A stretch of DNA of 64,000 nucleotides from Asterias rubens (Eukaryota; Echinodermata; Asteroidea; Forcipulatida; Asteriidae): assembly GCF_902459465.1 (NCBI RefSeq), contig NC_047062.1:5086501-5150500 (forward strand), given 5' to 3'. The translations under genes and the position numbers were made by a program. Shown piece by piece: positions 12,801 through 24,400 of this stretch (positions are counted from its first letter, which is position 1; each line of letters opens with the position of its first letter). Below the pieces are notes generated by a model. The model had not been told where the DNA came from. It saw only the letters and a list, made by a program, of their open reading frames with translations, and made no database searches.

Positions 12801-13474
12801 TGTGGCAGCTTTATGCTTCTGTAAAACAAAACATTTTCCTGAACATATTGAAAGTTGTGTGGAGGCTACTATTACTAACCTGCATCTCTCTTCTGGCACT
12901 GTAAACCCAGTCCTGTGTAATAAACAAATAATAATAGTTGTTAATACTAAATATTGGAATCAAGTTGGACACTGTGTTAGTGTGAGTGTTAAAACATTTA
13001 TAAATAGTAGTGTCTATCTCAAGAGGAAGGCCACAAAAGGCACAATCAAAGTCCAGTCAACAGTCACAGCCGATTGGGAATTCAAACCCACACGGAAAAG
13101 TTTCTCCCTCGTATCTTATCTAACCCTAAAGTAAACTTAAAAGTGCTGCCATCACTTCTTTATTTATTTTATTGGACAACTTTCCGTATGGCGCCACCAC
13201 TTGTTCACCCTTTTTTACAAAAAGGGATATCTCATTGAGGTAAATTAGATACTATATTATTTCATATCGAATGAAAAAGTGGTGGCGCCATACGGAAACT
13301 TTTCCCAGTGCTCATGTCACAGTTTATTATAACATTATGATTTCTAAATAATTATAAGAAAATTTAGAATTAAGATTAAGAAGGAAAAAAAACATTTACT
13401 AAAGTCCTTACCGGCGTTTCTTCTGCATTTATCATTGGAATCTCAGGAAACTTCAAATCTAGATAGCTTTCCAT
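3854..13474 (-). CDS. STYX: STYX-like catalytically inactive dual-specificity phosphatase (pseudophosphatase)
   Basis: STYX binds phosphorylated partners and modulates MAPK and ubiquitin-ligase signalling without catalysis (family knowledge). Minus-strand exons: 13474-13412 (ATG, MESYLDLKFPEIP), 12912-12880 (DWVYSARREMQ), 12504-12451 (EIVPGLFLGPYAAAMKCK), 10810-10713 (DHGITHIVCIRQDIEAQF), 9302-9242 (YLVLNVADSTSENII), 8427-8351, 7128-7078, 6739-6667 (YVQQKRFCISPNEGFMRQL), 5852-5789 (EYEPIFTARLQIPLQ). All phases close through residue 191. The P-loop reads HGNAGMSRS at residues 121-129: the nucleophilic Cys is Gly122, the hallmark of STYX. The last exon is uncertain: 3933-3854 fits phase 1, ends in TAG and gives 217 aa in total (human about 223), but has a weak acceptor and no clear similarity. 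The exon 9302-9242 donor GTACCG is non-consensus. The gene is divergent from the lipase starting at 15405. Confidence 0.9.
3934..5788. other. STYX last intron (tentative), repeat-derived
   Basis: Two stretches begin with a related GGCC-GTGTC-ACAC motif, 4482 (GGCCCTGTCACACC) and 5282 (GGGCCGTGTCCACACGAGG), and both 4300-4340 and 5298-5335 contain a GGCAACTTGGAGGCAACC-like block. 4490-5200 is full of CGTATG/CATACG motifs in both orientations. This looks like decayed foldback DNA; no exon was seen. Confidence 0.35.
6107..6265. repeat. Dispersed SINE/MITE-like repeat, second copy
   Basis: CCCAATTTCATAAAGCCTGT then TTGCTAAGTACAG, GTTGTGACTGGTGCCCAAC and GCTTAGCAGAGAAATTTG match 2022-2180 with scattered changes. 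It lies in the STYX intron between the exons at 6667 and 5852. Confidence 0.55.
8586..8742. repeat. Foldback element with CGAGACGAAGTCGAGG core
   Basis: Left arm GGTTTTCAACTAGTGGTTTA (8602-8621) is mirrored by TAAACCACTAGTTGAAAACC (8700-8719); TGGTTCTTGATAA is mirrored by TTATAAAGAACCA. The centre is ACCGAGACGAAGTCGAGGT. It lies in the STYX intron between the exons at 9242 and 8427. Confidence 0.6.
9640..10690. repeat. Minisatellite in a STYX intron
   Basis: Head-to-tail copies of TGGTCCACTGTGTATTTCAA ... GTGGGTTACTGGCC ... CTTATTGGAC. Between 10375 and 10580 the start TGGTCCA recurs at 10375, 10443 and 10511, a 68 bp period. Between about 9880 and 10200 the period is a higher-order 108 bp made of two related subunits. 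The array lies between the exons at 10713 and 9302. An open frame of 141 codons crosses it but is only the repeat read in frame. Confidence 0.85.
10905..11294. mobile_element. MITE family A copy (GGCAGTGGACACTATTGGT)
   Basis: Starts TTTAAAGGCAGTGGACACT and ends AGTGTCCACTGCCTTTAAA. Inside is the family's mirrored core GATTTCGAGACCTCAAG / CTGAGGTCTCGAAATCAAA. Both ends abut TTAA. It lies between STYX exons 4 and 3. Confidence 0.85.
11678..12268 (-). mobile_element. 5'-truncated CR1/L2-type non-LTR retrotransposon, RT C-terminal end
   Basis: A minus-strand frame of 178 codons (12268-11732) carries the familiar tail of animal non-LTR reverse transcriptases: YGSALLYSLPNNQISRLQRL, then LQNTAARIV, LHWLPISQRIIFKLML and LNGKAPHY. 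The fingers, palm and endonuclease are missing, so it is a 5'-truncated relic. The 3' end runs into an (ATT)/(AGT)n microsatellite at 11678-11700. The frame after about residue 90 diverges from the usual C-terminus. It lies in the STYX intron between the exons at 12451 and 10810, in the same orientation as the gene. Confidence 0.8.
13175..13305. mobile_element. Short MITE in STYX intron 1
   Basis: TTCCGTATGGCGCCACCACT (from 13182) is repeated in inverse as AGTGGTGGCGCCATACGGAA ending about 13297; GACAACTTTCC at the left also mirrors the GGAAACTTTTCC at the right. The loop of about 75 bases is AT-rich. Confidence 0.7.
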
Positions 13475-14458
13475 GTTCGCAGTTTTTACAGCAGTGGAAA
13501 AACTATAAAGAAATTGAAAGGTTTACAGGGACACTTTTCACATGTCTCACGCCTTCTCTCGGAAATGTTTTTATTTGTGTTATTGAGTGTTTTTGACAAT
13601 AACCGGGGTCTGTTACTTTCTTTGCTTTTCCCCTTCCAATTACGCTTGAGACGTCCAGAAGCTGGATTTTTAAAGGGCGCCCTCTTGTGCTAAGAATAGA
13701 AAACAAATAATACTATTATTATTAAAAAAAAATAACTTTCCAGGAGAGGGCGCAATTTACATGAAAAGGTTCGCGGCGAGAAAGTTTGTCTCCCCCCCTC
13801 GCTATCTAACCCCCTACCCGTTTCGGGCCAAAACTTAGCACCCCTCATGCTCCTGAATGTTTATCCTATATTAATATGCCGCTTTAACCTTTCTCAAACT
13901 ACACACATTTTTGCCGGTTCAAATAGGCCTACTACATACTGGTTTGAATTCTTTGCATTGTATTTCCTTCAAATAAGGCCTAACTTGATTTTGTGTTTGA
14001 GTTTGTTTTTTCCTTGCACCCTCAAGATTCCCTTTTTATTTCATTAGCACCAATCATCTACTGTGGTTTTATTGTGTCTTGTAAATTTCTTTCCAGAGAA
14101 TATATAGTTCGCATTGCTTCATTTTATGTATTCTAGACACGGCAGCAACTGCTGCACTTGACACGATTGATCGATGAGAAAGCTATTAATCTTTGATAAC
14201 TGGGTGGGATACTTTGGAATGCTAAGTGGCAGCAGACTTAACCGGATAAATTCCATTATTTGTCTAGTTCTGAGCATCCGACCATTACCGAGGACAATGG
14301 ATTTACCGTAAGTCATTTGCTGCCATGACACCTATAGCATCCCAAAGAGAGACTAATCGGGTCCTTTATAATATATTATGCTGGGTCATGTTTTCAACGG
14401 AACAGAAGAACAGAGAAGGTGCTTATCGTTCCATCAAAATAATATTATTTTCCCTCTC
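13475..14458. other. Upstream region shared by divergent STYX and lipase genes (left part)
   Basis: The two ATGs are 1.93 kb apart and point away from each other, so this is a potential bidirectional control region. 13640-13760 is locally GC-richer, with AGGGCGCCCTC and GAGGGCGCAATT. No confident promoter element or exon was seen. Confidence 0.3.
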
Positions 14459-14831
14459 TTAAAGACACTGGACACTTAATTGTCAAAGACCAGTCTTCTC
14501 ACTTGGTGTATCTCAACATATGCATAAAATAACAAACCTGTGAAAATTTGAGCTCAATCGGTTGTAGAAGTTGCGAGATAATATTGAAAGAAGAAAACAC
14601 CCTTGTCACACGAAGTTGTATACTTTCTTATGCTTGATTTCGAGACCTCAAGTTCTAAACTTGAGGTCTCGAAATCAAATTCGTGGAAAATTACTTCTTT
14701 CTCGAAAACTACGAGGGAGCTGTTTCTCACAATGTTTTATACCATTAACCTCTCCCCATTACTGGTAATCAAGAAAGGTTTTGTGATGATAATTATTTTG
14801 AGTAATTACCAATAGTGTCCACTGCCTTTAA
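14459..14831. mobile_element. MITE family A copy
   Basis: Ends TTAAAGACACTGGACACTTAA and AATAGTGTCCACTGCCTTTAA; the interior carries the family's GATTTCGAGACCTCAAG / CTTGAGGTCTCGAAATC core. It sits between STYX and the first lipase, so it separates their upstream regions. Confidence 0.8.
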
Positions 14832-15123
14832 TCATGTCGTTCCATCGAAATACAACTTTTTTGAGGGAATGAAAAAATGTCATCGGACGTTTTCAGAAGA
14901 AACGTGTTCCCATAAATTATAGGTAGCAGTTTACATAACAAAATATTTTCTTTCAACTTAAGTGTTTTAAACTGCGGTCAGGTCCCAAAAACTATAAATA
15001 GTACGGTTTATATAATTTCTTTATATCTCGATAAGTGTTTGCTGTATTTTTCCCAATCATGCAGATCTTTTGTTGTAGGCCTATCTATAGATAGCAACGA
15101 ATCAGTTATATCGGACAGTTCGG

Positions 15124-15160
15124 ACCATTGGTGTTATAAAAACAAAATTATATAAAAAGC
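15124..15160 (+). promoter_or_regulatory. Possible TATA box with inverted CCAAT box, lipase gene 1
   Basis: TATAAAAA at 15151-15158 and an inverted CCAAT (ATTGG) at 15126-15130 lie about 250 bases before the start codon at 15405. Positioning is plausible for a promoter with a 5' UTR of about 220 bases. AT-rich DNA makes chance matches common. Confidence 0.25.
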
Positions 15161-15404
15161 TAAATACGGAGAATTTTAATTAATGATTTACAACAAGTTA
15201 AACCTTGGCCTTACCACATGTTGTAGTTCACGTTCAGTGAAGTAATATTGATAGCACAAATCCCTGTGACCTGCTAGGGTGAGTGCCAGCGTGCCCTGTT
15301 TTTATGTTGCTCGGTCTGTTGCCAGTTGACTTGAATTTCACCAGTGAGACTCTTGAAAATTAAGGACCAAAAAAACCAAGACGTTTGTGTCACTGTTATA
15401 GTGA

Positions 15405-18400
15405 ATGATGAAACTTCTTGTATTTCTAGCGGCCGTGATCGCTGCTTCTGCGTCAATGCCGGAGGAACCTGGTAAGAGCTGAACATTGTAATATAAGTTT
15501 TTATTGTTTCCATTACATTTTACTCAACAAACACGGTACATTTAAAAAACAAAACAAGTTTGTCCACATTGTTTTTTTTTTTACCATTTGGCGCAATTTT
15601 AGGCATATTTCTTGAAACCATTTCTGCTTAACATTAACTTTGTATGGCAAATATACAGGCATTATTGCCAGAACCTCAATTGTGTGTGAATCGGTATCAC
15701 CATACATTATTTTAGTATTATACAGTTTTTATTTTTGTTTCATTTTGGTGATCGATAGTTTGGGGCGTGGTGTACCCCCCCCCCCCCATCCCACCATTAT
15801 TATGGTGGATTTTTTGTATGCTTGGAATCACGTTGATTATTCCAAGGATTTAAAGGCAGTGGACACGTAATTATTAAAGATAATTATGAGCATAAAACCT
15901 GACTTGGTAACGAGTAATGCCGGGGAGCTGTTGGTAATATAAAACATTCTGGGAAACGGCTCCCTCTGAAGCTCCCCTTTTCGAGAAAGAAGTAATTCTC
16001 AACAAATTTGATTTCGAGACCTACCTCAGATTTAGATTTTGAGGTCTCGAAATCAAGTAGAAAGAACTCACATTCGTGTGACTAGGGTGTTTTTTTTCTT
16101 TCATTATTGTCTCGCAACTTCAACGACCAATTGAGCTCGAATTTTGACAGGCTTGTTATTTAATGCTTATGTTGATATACACCAATTGAGAAGATTGGTC
16201 TTTGACAATTACCAATAGTGTCCAGTGCCTTTAAGGGGGAATAGGCGTACTTCTATACTAGAGGGAAAATAGTGCGTTGTATGGGAACATTGGGGATACC
16301 CTTTATACCCATGGGGTATATAGGCGGGCCTATATTCGCCCTCATATGGAGGGCTAGTTCTACCATTGAAATTAAAACTAGACACGATTGCATTTGTGCA
16401 CAAATGCAGAGCTGTTTCGTTAAGAAAATTTTCAATTTTTGTCCACTTAATTTGAAATTCTCTTTGCATAAAAGTAGTTATGACCAATCCAGCCTATTAA
16501 AAAAAATAATTTGGATTATACCATGTTCGGATAGCATTTTATGATTTAAAGGTGCAAAAATGGAAAAAATCATAAAAAATCATGTGATGACGTCATCATG
16601 ACGTCATTTCACATTTCAAAAGAACTTGTCAATATCCAACAACTTACTAAGTTTCGACATGATCGCATAATCACATAGGGAGTAATATTAGTTCAAAAAG
16701 TGCACCTTTAAGGCCGCGTCACGTGACCCCCGATGACGTCATTGATCTGAAACTTCACACATATGATGGCTGTCTGACAGTTAACGTGTGTGTAAAATTT
16801 GAAGTGATTACAAAAAACTTCACCACAGACATCTTCATAAAGTCCATTTTGACAAGTTTTCAACCTGCCGCTAGAGGGCGCTATTGCAATTTGTGACGTC
16901 ATCAATATTTTTTTTTAACTCCCCACCCTTGCTAGACACTTACGTCCTTGGAAAGCAACTTCATAACTTTTACCACTTTTGAGTTACAGGGCACTTCCGT
17001 TTTTTGCCCGTTTCAACCGGAAGTAGAGGTCATGTGAGGTCACGCACACGAAACAAAATGAAGACCTAATTTATCCCTACCACATTCCGCAAACAGAAAC
17101 CTACGGTCTCGTTTGGCTGATTTGATATAGATTTTCAAACATTTAACATAAAACACCTTTAAGATGACGTCACGTGACCGCTGAGGATGTCATCATGACA
17201 TCCTTGCTTTAGGATCATTATTGCACCATAACCTTCAATCCCTGAAAGTTTCATTGCAATTGCTCTCTGGGAACTATGCAAAAAATTGCGAGTACTGAAT
17301 CAGACAAATAAAAAAAACAATAACTAGACATAATTGCATTTGTGCACAAATGCATAGCTGTTTCGTCAATAAATTCTCAACTGAATTAGATTTTTTGTGT
17401 GTATTCAAAGCAGTTAGCCAAATTAGGCATAAATAACAGAGAAATTCCTTTTATACCATGTTTAGTTAGCAACTGATGACTTAAAGGTGCAAAAATTAAA
17501 AAAATCATAACAAATCGTGTGATGACGTCATCATAACGGCATTTTATAATTCACAAGAACTTGCCACTATCTAACAACCTACCAAGTTTCAACAAAGTCG
17601 CATTGTAACTACGGGAGTTATACGACTTCAAAAGTGCAATCACGTGATCCCCGATGACGTCATTGATCTGAAACTTCACACATATGATGCCTGCCTGACA
17701 TGTGTATAAAATTTGAAGTGATTACACTAAACTTCACCACACACATCTTCAAAAAGTCCGTTTTAAGGAGTTTTCAACCTGCTGCTAGTGGGCGCTGTTG
17801 CGTTTAGTTATGTCATCGATATTTGTTTTGAACTGCCCACCCTTGCTAGACACTATCATCGTTAAACCAACTTCATAACTTTTGCACATTTGAATTAGAG
17901 GGCACTTCCGGTTTCGACTGGAAGTAGAGGTCATGTTAGGTCACGCACACAAAATAAAATGAAGACCTAATTTATCCCTACCCAATCCCGCAAACAAAAA
18001 CCTGCGGTCTCTTGTGGCTGATTTGATATAAATTTTTAAACAGTTAACATAAAACACCTTTAAAATGATGTCACGTGACCGGTGATGACGTCATCATGAA
18101 ATCCTTGCTTTAGGATCATCATCATAGGACCAATACCTTTCATGACGGAGCTTGCCATTGCTTGTGTACAGTTAAGAATGTGCATGAGAATATTACCTGT
18201 GTACAAAATGCAACTACATACGGAATACACGCAATCGGGTGTGTGTACAAGGACACGGCATGGTAATTGTGTTCAAATGATTACGCACATTGGCATGGCA
18301 TTGACTGCGTGTACAAATGATTACGCACATTGGCATGGCAATGTGTGCGTGAGGCTATGGCACGCAACCTTATGGCATTGCACAAATACATAGCTGTTTC

Positions 18401-21400
18401 GTCAATAACTTTTCAAGTTTCTTATTTGAGTTTTAAATTTGTTGTGTATTCAAAGCAATTTTCGTGTACAAATGATTACGCACATTGGCATGGCAATGTG
18501 TGCGTGAGGCTATGGCACGGAACCTTATGGCATTGCACAAATACATAGCTGTTTCGTCAATAACATTTCAAATTTCTCATTTGAGTTTTAAGTTTGTTGT
18601 GTATTCAAAGCAGTTTGCCCAAAGTGGCATAAATAAAGAAATAATTTGGAATATACCATGTTCAGATAGCAATTGATGTGTTAAAGGTGTAAAAATTGAA
18701 AACATAATTAAAAATCATGTGATGACGTCATCATGACGTCATTCCACAATTCACGAGAACTTGCCAATATCTAACAATCTACATAGTTTCAACATAATGG
18801 CGTCATTACTTTGAGAGGTATACGACTTCAAAAAGTGCACCTTTAATACAGCGTCACGTGACTCCCGATGACGTTATTGATCTGAAACTTCACACATATG
18901 ATGCCTGCCAGACAGTTAACGTGTGTGTAAAATTTAAAGTGATTAAAAAAAACTTCGCCACAGACATCTTCAAAGAGTCCATTTTGAAGAAATTTCAACC
19001 TGCCACTAGAGGGCGCTGTTGCAATTTATGACGTCATCAATACTTTTTTTTAACTGCCCACCCTCGCTAGACACTTACGTCCATGGGAAAGCAACTTCAT
19101 AACTGTTACCACTTTTGAGTTACTGGGCACTTCCGTTTTTGACCCGTTTCGACCGGAAGTAGAGGTCATGTGAGGTCACGCACATAAAATAAAATGAAGA
19201 CCCAATTAATCCCTACCCAATCCCGATAACAGAAAGCTACGGTCTCTTGTGGTTGATTTGATATAGATTTTCAAAGATTTAAATAAAACACCTTTAAGAG
19301 GACGTCACGTGACCGGTGATGACGTCATCATGACGAATTTCTTTTAGGACCCTCCTTGCACCGATGCCCTTCATCACTGAAAGTTTCATTGCAATTGCTC
19401 TTTAGGAACCATACAAAAAAATGCGAGTACTGAATAATCCTGAAACAACCAAATAAAAAACCGAACAAAAACAATAGCTGTTTCGCTGCGCTGCGCTACG
19501 AAACAGCTAAAAAAATAATAAAAAAAACTTTAACAAAAACAAGAGCTGTTTCGCTGCGCTTCGCTACGAAACAGCTAAAAAAACTTTAACAAAAACAAGA
19601 GCTGTTTCGCTGCGCTTCGCTACGAAACAGCTAATAAAAAAAACTTTAACAAAAACAAGAGCTGTTTCGCTGCGCTTCGCTACGAAACAGCTAATAATCA
19701 TGACGCTTTATACAAAAACCACCCTCTGTAGCTTTAGGGCATGATGCTCAATGAACGTATCAGTGAAAATTACAATTTTATGTTTTGTTTTCTTACACAG
19801 ATAAATGGCAGCGGTACAAATCAGAGATGAGTCAACTGGATTATGTCAGTCCGAGAAAAGACTGCAATGAGCCATATGTAAGTCTGGCAGTACAAGAATT
19901 ATCGGATCTTAAATACTAAAATATTTTGAAGCTACTGGTTAGGATGTCCATTTTAGTCAAGCTTGTTGATTTAGTTACTAGTTAATTTGTCCCTTTGTGG
20001 TTTACTGTTAGTCGTTCCCAGAGTTCATTGTTAAAGGAACTGGACACTATTGATTATTGTCATAGACTAGCCTTCGCAGATGGTGTATGTCAACATAAAT
20101 ATGCATGAAATAACAAACCTGTGAAAATTTGAGCTCAATCGGCCATCGAACTTGCGAGATAATAATGAAAGAAAAAACACCCTTGTCACACGAAGTTGTG
20201 TGCGTTTAGATGGTTGATTTCGAGACCTCAAGTTCTAAATCTGAGGTCTTGAAATCAAATTCGTGGAAAATTACTTCTCTCTCGAAAACTACATTACTTT
20301 AGAGGGAGCCGTTTTTCACAATGTTTTATGCCATCAACCGCTCCACATTACTCGTCACCAAGAAAGGTTTAGTGCTAATAATTATTTTGAGTAATTACCG
20401 ATAGTGTCCACTGCCTTTAAACTGGCTGATTGTCGATCATCATTTGTTACCACACAAAGCTGATCCATCACCAGCCAATTAAAGATGTTGGATGTTCAAT
20501 CTGTCTACCAGCTAGGTAGAGCGCTGATAGAGCGCCCACCATCCATGACCACAAGTGTTACGGTTGGTGATTCAAACCCCACACTATGCTGATCAGAAAC
20601 ACCAGAGTTTGAATTCGGTGCTCTTAACCGCTCGGCCACACGACACTTAAATTTAGCAGAGGGTTAAGACCACGTTGCCCTGTGGATCGGTCGAGTTAGA
20701 CTTTGAAAATGCATATGGGTGGAGAGATGTTGTAAAAGTAGAATACAATGATCCACACAATTGAAATTGCACGGTTTTCTTTTTACCTCGTCGACTAAAG
20801 GCCGGTTTATAGTCGGTCGCGCGATGGTCGCGCGACGGAAATCTTGCGCGCAATCCTAAGACTGAGGCCTAAAAACCGTGTCTTTTTATGATCGCGCGTC
20901 AAGATTTCCGACGCCCGACCATCGCGCGACCGACTATAACTCGGCCTTAACACGGTCGGCTATTTATGGGAGTCAAATAAATGGCCGACCGTGTTACATG
21001 TAGTTCACAAAATAAAAGGAAAACCACGCAATTTCGGGGCAAATTTGTGTGGATCATTGTATTCTACTTTTAAAACATCTTTCTAACGATGTGAATTTTA
21101 ATACAAACGTTTACAAACGCTTTTTATAGACCAACTCGTCCGAACCCAGGCAACGTGTTCCTTTAAAGTTCAAGAATCAGTGAATAATTTCCCCATTACT
21201 GTAAAAAGCTGTGAAACTTAATGAATAGCCCTAGCATACATTTTCACATAATGCCTGATTATGTGGCGTATACGAGGCCATTTCGCCCTTGAATATGCTG
21301 CAGGTGTAACTAATGTGTTTAAATCGAGGTATCTAATAATGACATTGTGTGAATATATCATGAATGTCATGGTCTGTACGTTCTACCGCGACCACACATC

Positions 21401-24400
21401 ATGTCACCGAAAACTTCGGAATTTGTTCCCACTATGGCCATGCCGAACATAGCATTAATTACAAAAGTGGTTATGATATCGTCTTCATTCAAAATAAATA
21501 TTTGAAAGGGTAAACAAAACTTTAAAGCCATAACGAATATTCCTTTACCTCCATCCCGATGAACGAGTCCCAACCCTGCTATGCTTTATATAACGGGTTA
21601 AATAACCACGTGTTGTAACATAACACGTGATCACCGTGGGATCGGATGATGTCACATGACTCTTTCTCGCGTGCGTGTTTTTTTTTTGCGTATTTTTTTT
21701 CTTCAAATCATAGCAACATCATCACCAGATTCCCAGTGACCAGATAACACTATTTGTCAATCGTGTGTTCGATGGTGACCCAGGACCCCATTTTGAATTA
21801 AGGTCAGCGAACTTCATCATAATAAATATCGGGTATCTGGCGGTGTGATCTAAACTAGTGATCATTACACTGATTAGTGTATTTGCAGACTAGTGGAACT
21901 GCAGGATTAGAAGTCTTGTCATCGCTGACGATTGTTGGTGCTTGACTGTTTGGTCATGGAGGTAGAAATACATTGGGGTGAAGAAAAGGTCGCCACGTTT
22001 TGCAGCCACCTACAAAAAAGTCAAGCACAATTTTGAGGGATGTCAATTTTTACCCTTTACCCAATTATTGTAAGTCGCCAGTCACGTTCTCCTAAAAATT
22101 AAACAGGACACGAGATGAAGTCTAATGCATTGTGTGTGTATTGTTTTAGTTGAACCTACAAACTAAGTAAAACAGTGAGCATTTAAAAACAAAGTATGGT
22201 GCAGCGGCCATCTTGTCTATTTAAAGGGTCTACTCTACACTGTCCGATGATGCAAATACAGTGCAGTTCACAATTCTGATTAAAATGTAGGATATTTACT
22301 TCGTTGAAGTGTAAAGTAACAATGGGAGTAGATAAATGAATGCGTGTCTCGGATTAAAACAGACAATGGCTTATCATGGTCCAGCTCAACTGCCCGGGTC
22401 ATCTATGGATTTCTGTTATCGAACTATCAGAAGTGTTACATGGACTTTTACTGCGAGAGCACTTTGTGCGCTTGGTTCCATGGTTCCCCCGGCGGCACTA
22501 AATGCCCTTCTTCAGTCCAAAACGCCTGCAAAAACCCAATCCAAAAGGCACCAGTCCGGGATTGGGGGTCCATTAGTAACACAGTAAAATAGAGCGATTT
22601 ATCACAATACTATTAAGACAGTTGGACCATATTGGTAATAATTGTCAAAGACTAGTCTTCACAGTTGGTGTATCTCAACATATGCATACAATAACAAACA
22701 TGTGAAAATTTGAGCTCAATCAGTCGTCGAAGTTGCGAGATACGAAGTTGTGTGCTTTCAGATGCTTGATTTCGAGACCTCAAATTCTTGGTAGTATAAA
22801 ACATTGTGAGAAACGGCTCCCTCGGAAGTAACGTATAGTTTTCGAGAAAGAAGTAATTTTAAACGATTTTGATTTCGAAACCTCAGAATTAGATTTTGAG
22901 GTCTCGAAACCAAGCATCTGAAAGCACACGACTTCGTGTGACAAGGGTGTTTTTTCTTCCATTATTATCTCACAACTTCGACAACCAAAATTGAGTTCAA
23001 ATTTCCACAGGTTTATTATGTTGTGCATTATGTTGAACTACACCAAGTGAGAAGACAGGTCTTTGACAATTGCCAATAGTGTTCAGTGTCTTTAAAGCTA
23101 AACATGTATACAGAAACATGCTAACTTAAGATATATGTATACAAAAACATGCTAAGTTAAGATATTATAACTATATGTATTGATATTTTTATATTAAATT
23201 TATCCGTTCTTTTCCATTACAGGTTCATGGGATGCGCTTCGATTGTTCCATAACATCCTCAAATGATGTCCCGTCTTCGGGTGAGAAGTTTACTCTTCTT
23301 TCGAAACTTAGGCCTATGTACTGGCCTACTTACAAAGCTTTTTAAAAAGAGACATAAAGGGAAAACAAACCGGTAACAAATCTTTGTTCGAACGAAAACA
23401 ATCATCGGTCGAACGAAAACCCTTTTTCTTCTCTTTTTTCGTTCGAACGATCTTCTTGATTGAACCCATGCCAAACCATTTTGTACCCGCACGTGAAAAC
23501 AGCACTGTAGTTAGTGAGAAACATGGCATCGGTGCTTTCGCAAATTGCCTTCAACCATTTCTATTTTACAACATCGATGCTCTATCTAGTTGGTTATTAC
23601 AATTCTTTTGCCTTTAAAGACATTGGACACTATTGGTATATTGTTAAAGACCAGTCTTCTCACTTAGTGCATCTCAACATGTGCATAAAATAACAAACCT
23701 GTGAAAATTTGAGCTCAATAATTGGTCAGCAAAGTTGCGAGATAATAATGAAAGAAAAAAAAAAACACCCTTGTCACACGAAGTTGTGTGCTTTCAGATG
23801 CTTGATTTCGAGACCTCAAAATCTAAATCTTAGGGCTCGAAATTACGACAGTCCATTAGTGCCATCTTTATTTATATTTTTTAAAACATGTGTTTATATT
23901 TTCAATACATGTATTTATATTTTCAATACATGCATTTATATTTTCAATACATGTATTTATACTTTCAATACATGTATTGATATTTTCATTACATGTAAAA
24001 ATCGTTACTTCAGAGAGAGCCGTTTTTCACAATGTTTTATACTATAACAGCTCCCCATTACACGTTACCAAGTAAGGTTTTATGATAATAACTGTTTTGA
24101 GTTATAAATTACCAATAGTGTTCACTTCCTTTATGAAGCTTCGCATGAACAATTACAAGTCTCTAACCGCATGCAGGATAAAACGGTGTACAAATGCAAC
24201 AGTTTGATACAGTTTAAGTGTTTTTTTTTGCTCAAAATCCATCGATGAGGTCACATTTCAAATAAGGTCTGTACACTTTGACCAGATAATTTTCAGTTTA
24301 TACCTGAATGTTCGTTCCTCATGGAAAACAAACTTGTATACTTGTGTTGTCTCGTTCCGTGTTCATACAAGTTCTGGTGAAAGACAGTAAATTCCAGCAA

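Noticed and set aside
16370-19694. CRISPR-like or prokaryotic repeat array
   Set aside because: Units are about 1 kb or are AT-spaced hairpins in an animal intron, with no variable spacers or cas genes.
23709-24047. 112-codon plus-strand frame with repeated FNTCIYI
   Set aside because: Lies wholly in a MITE and its 21 bp minisatellite.
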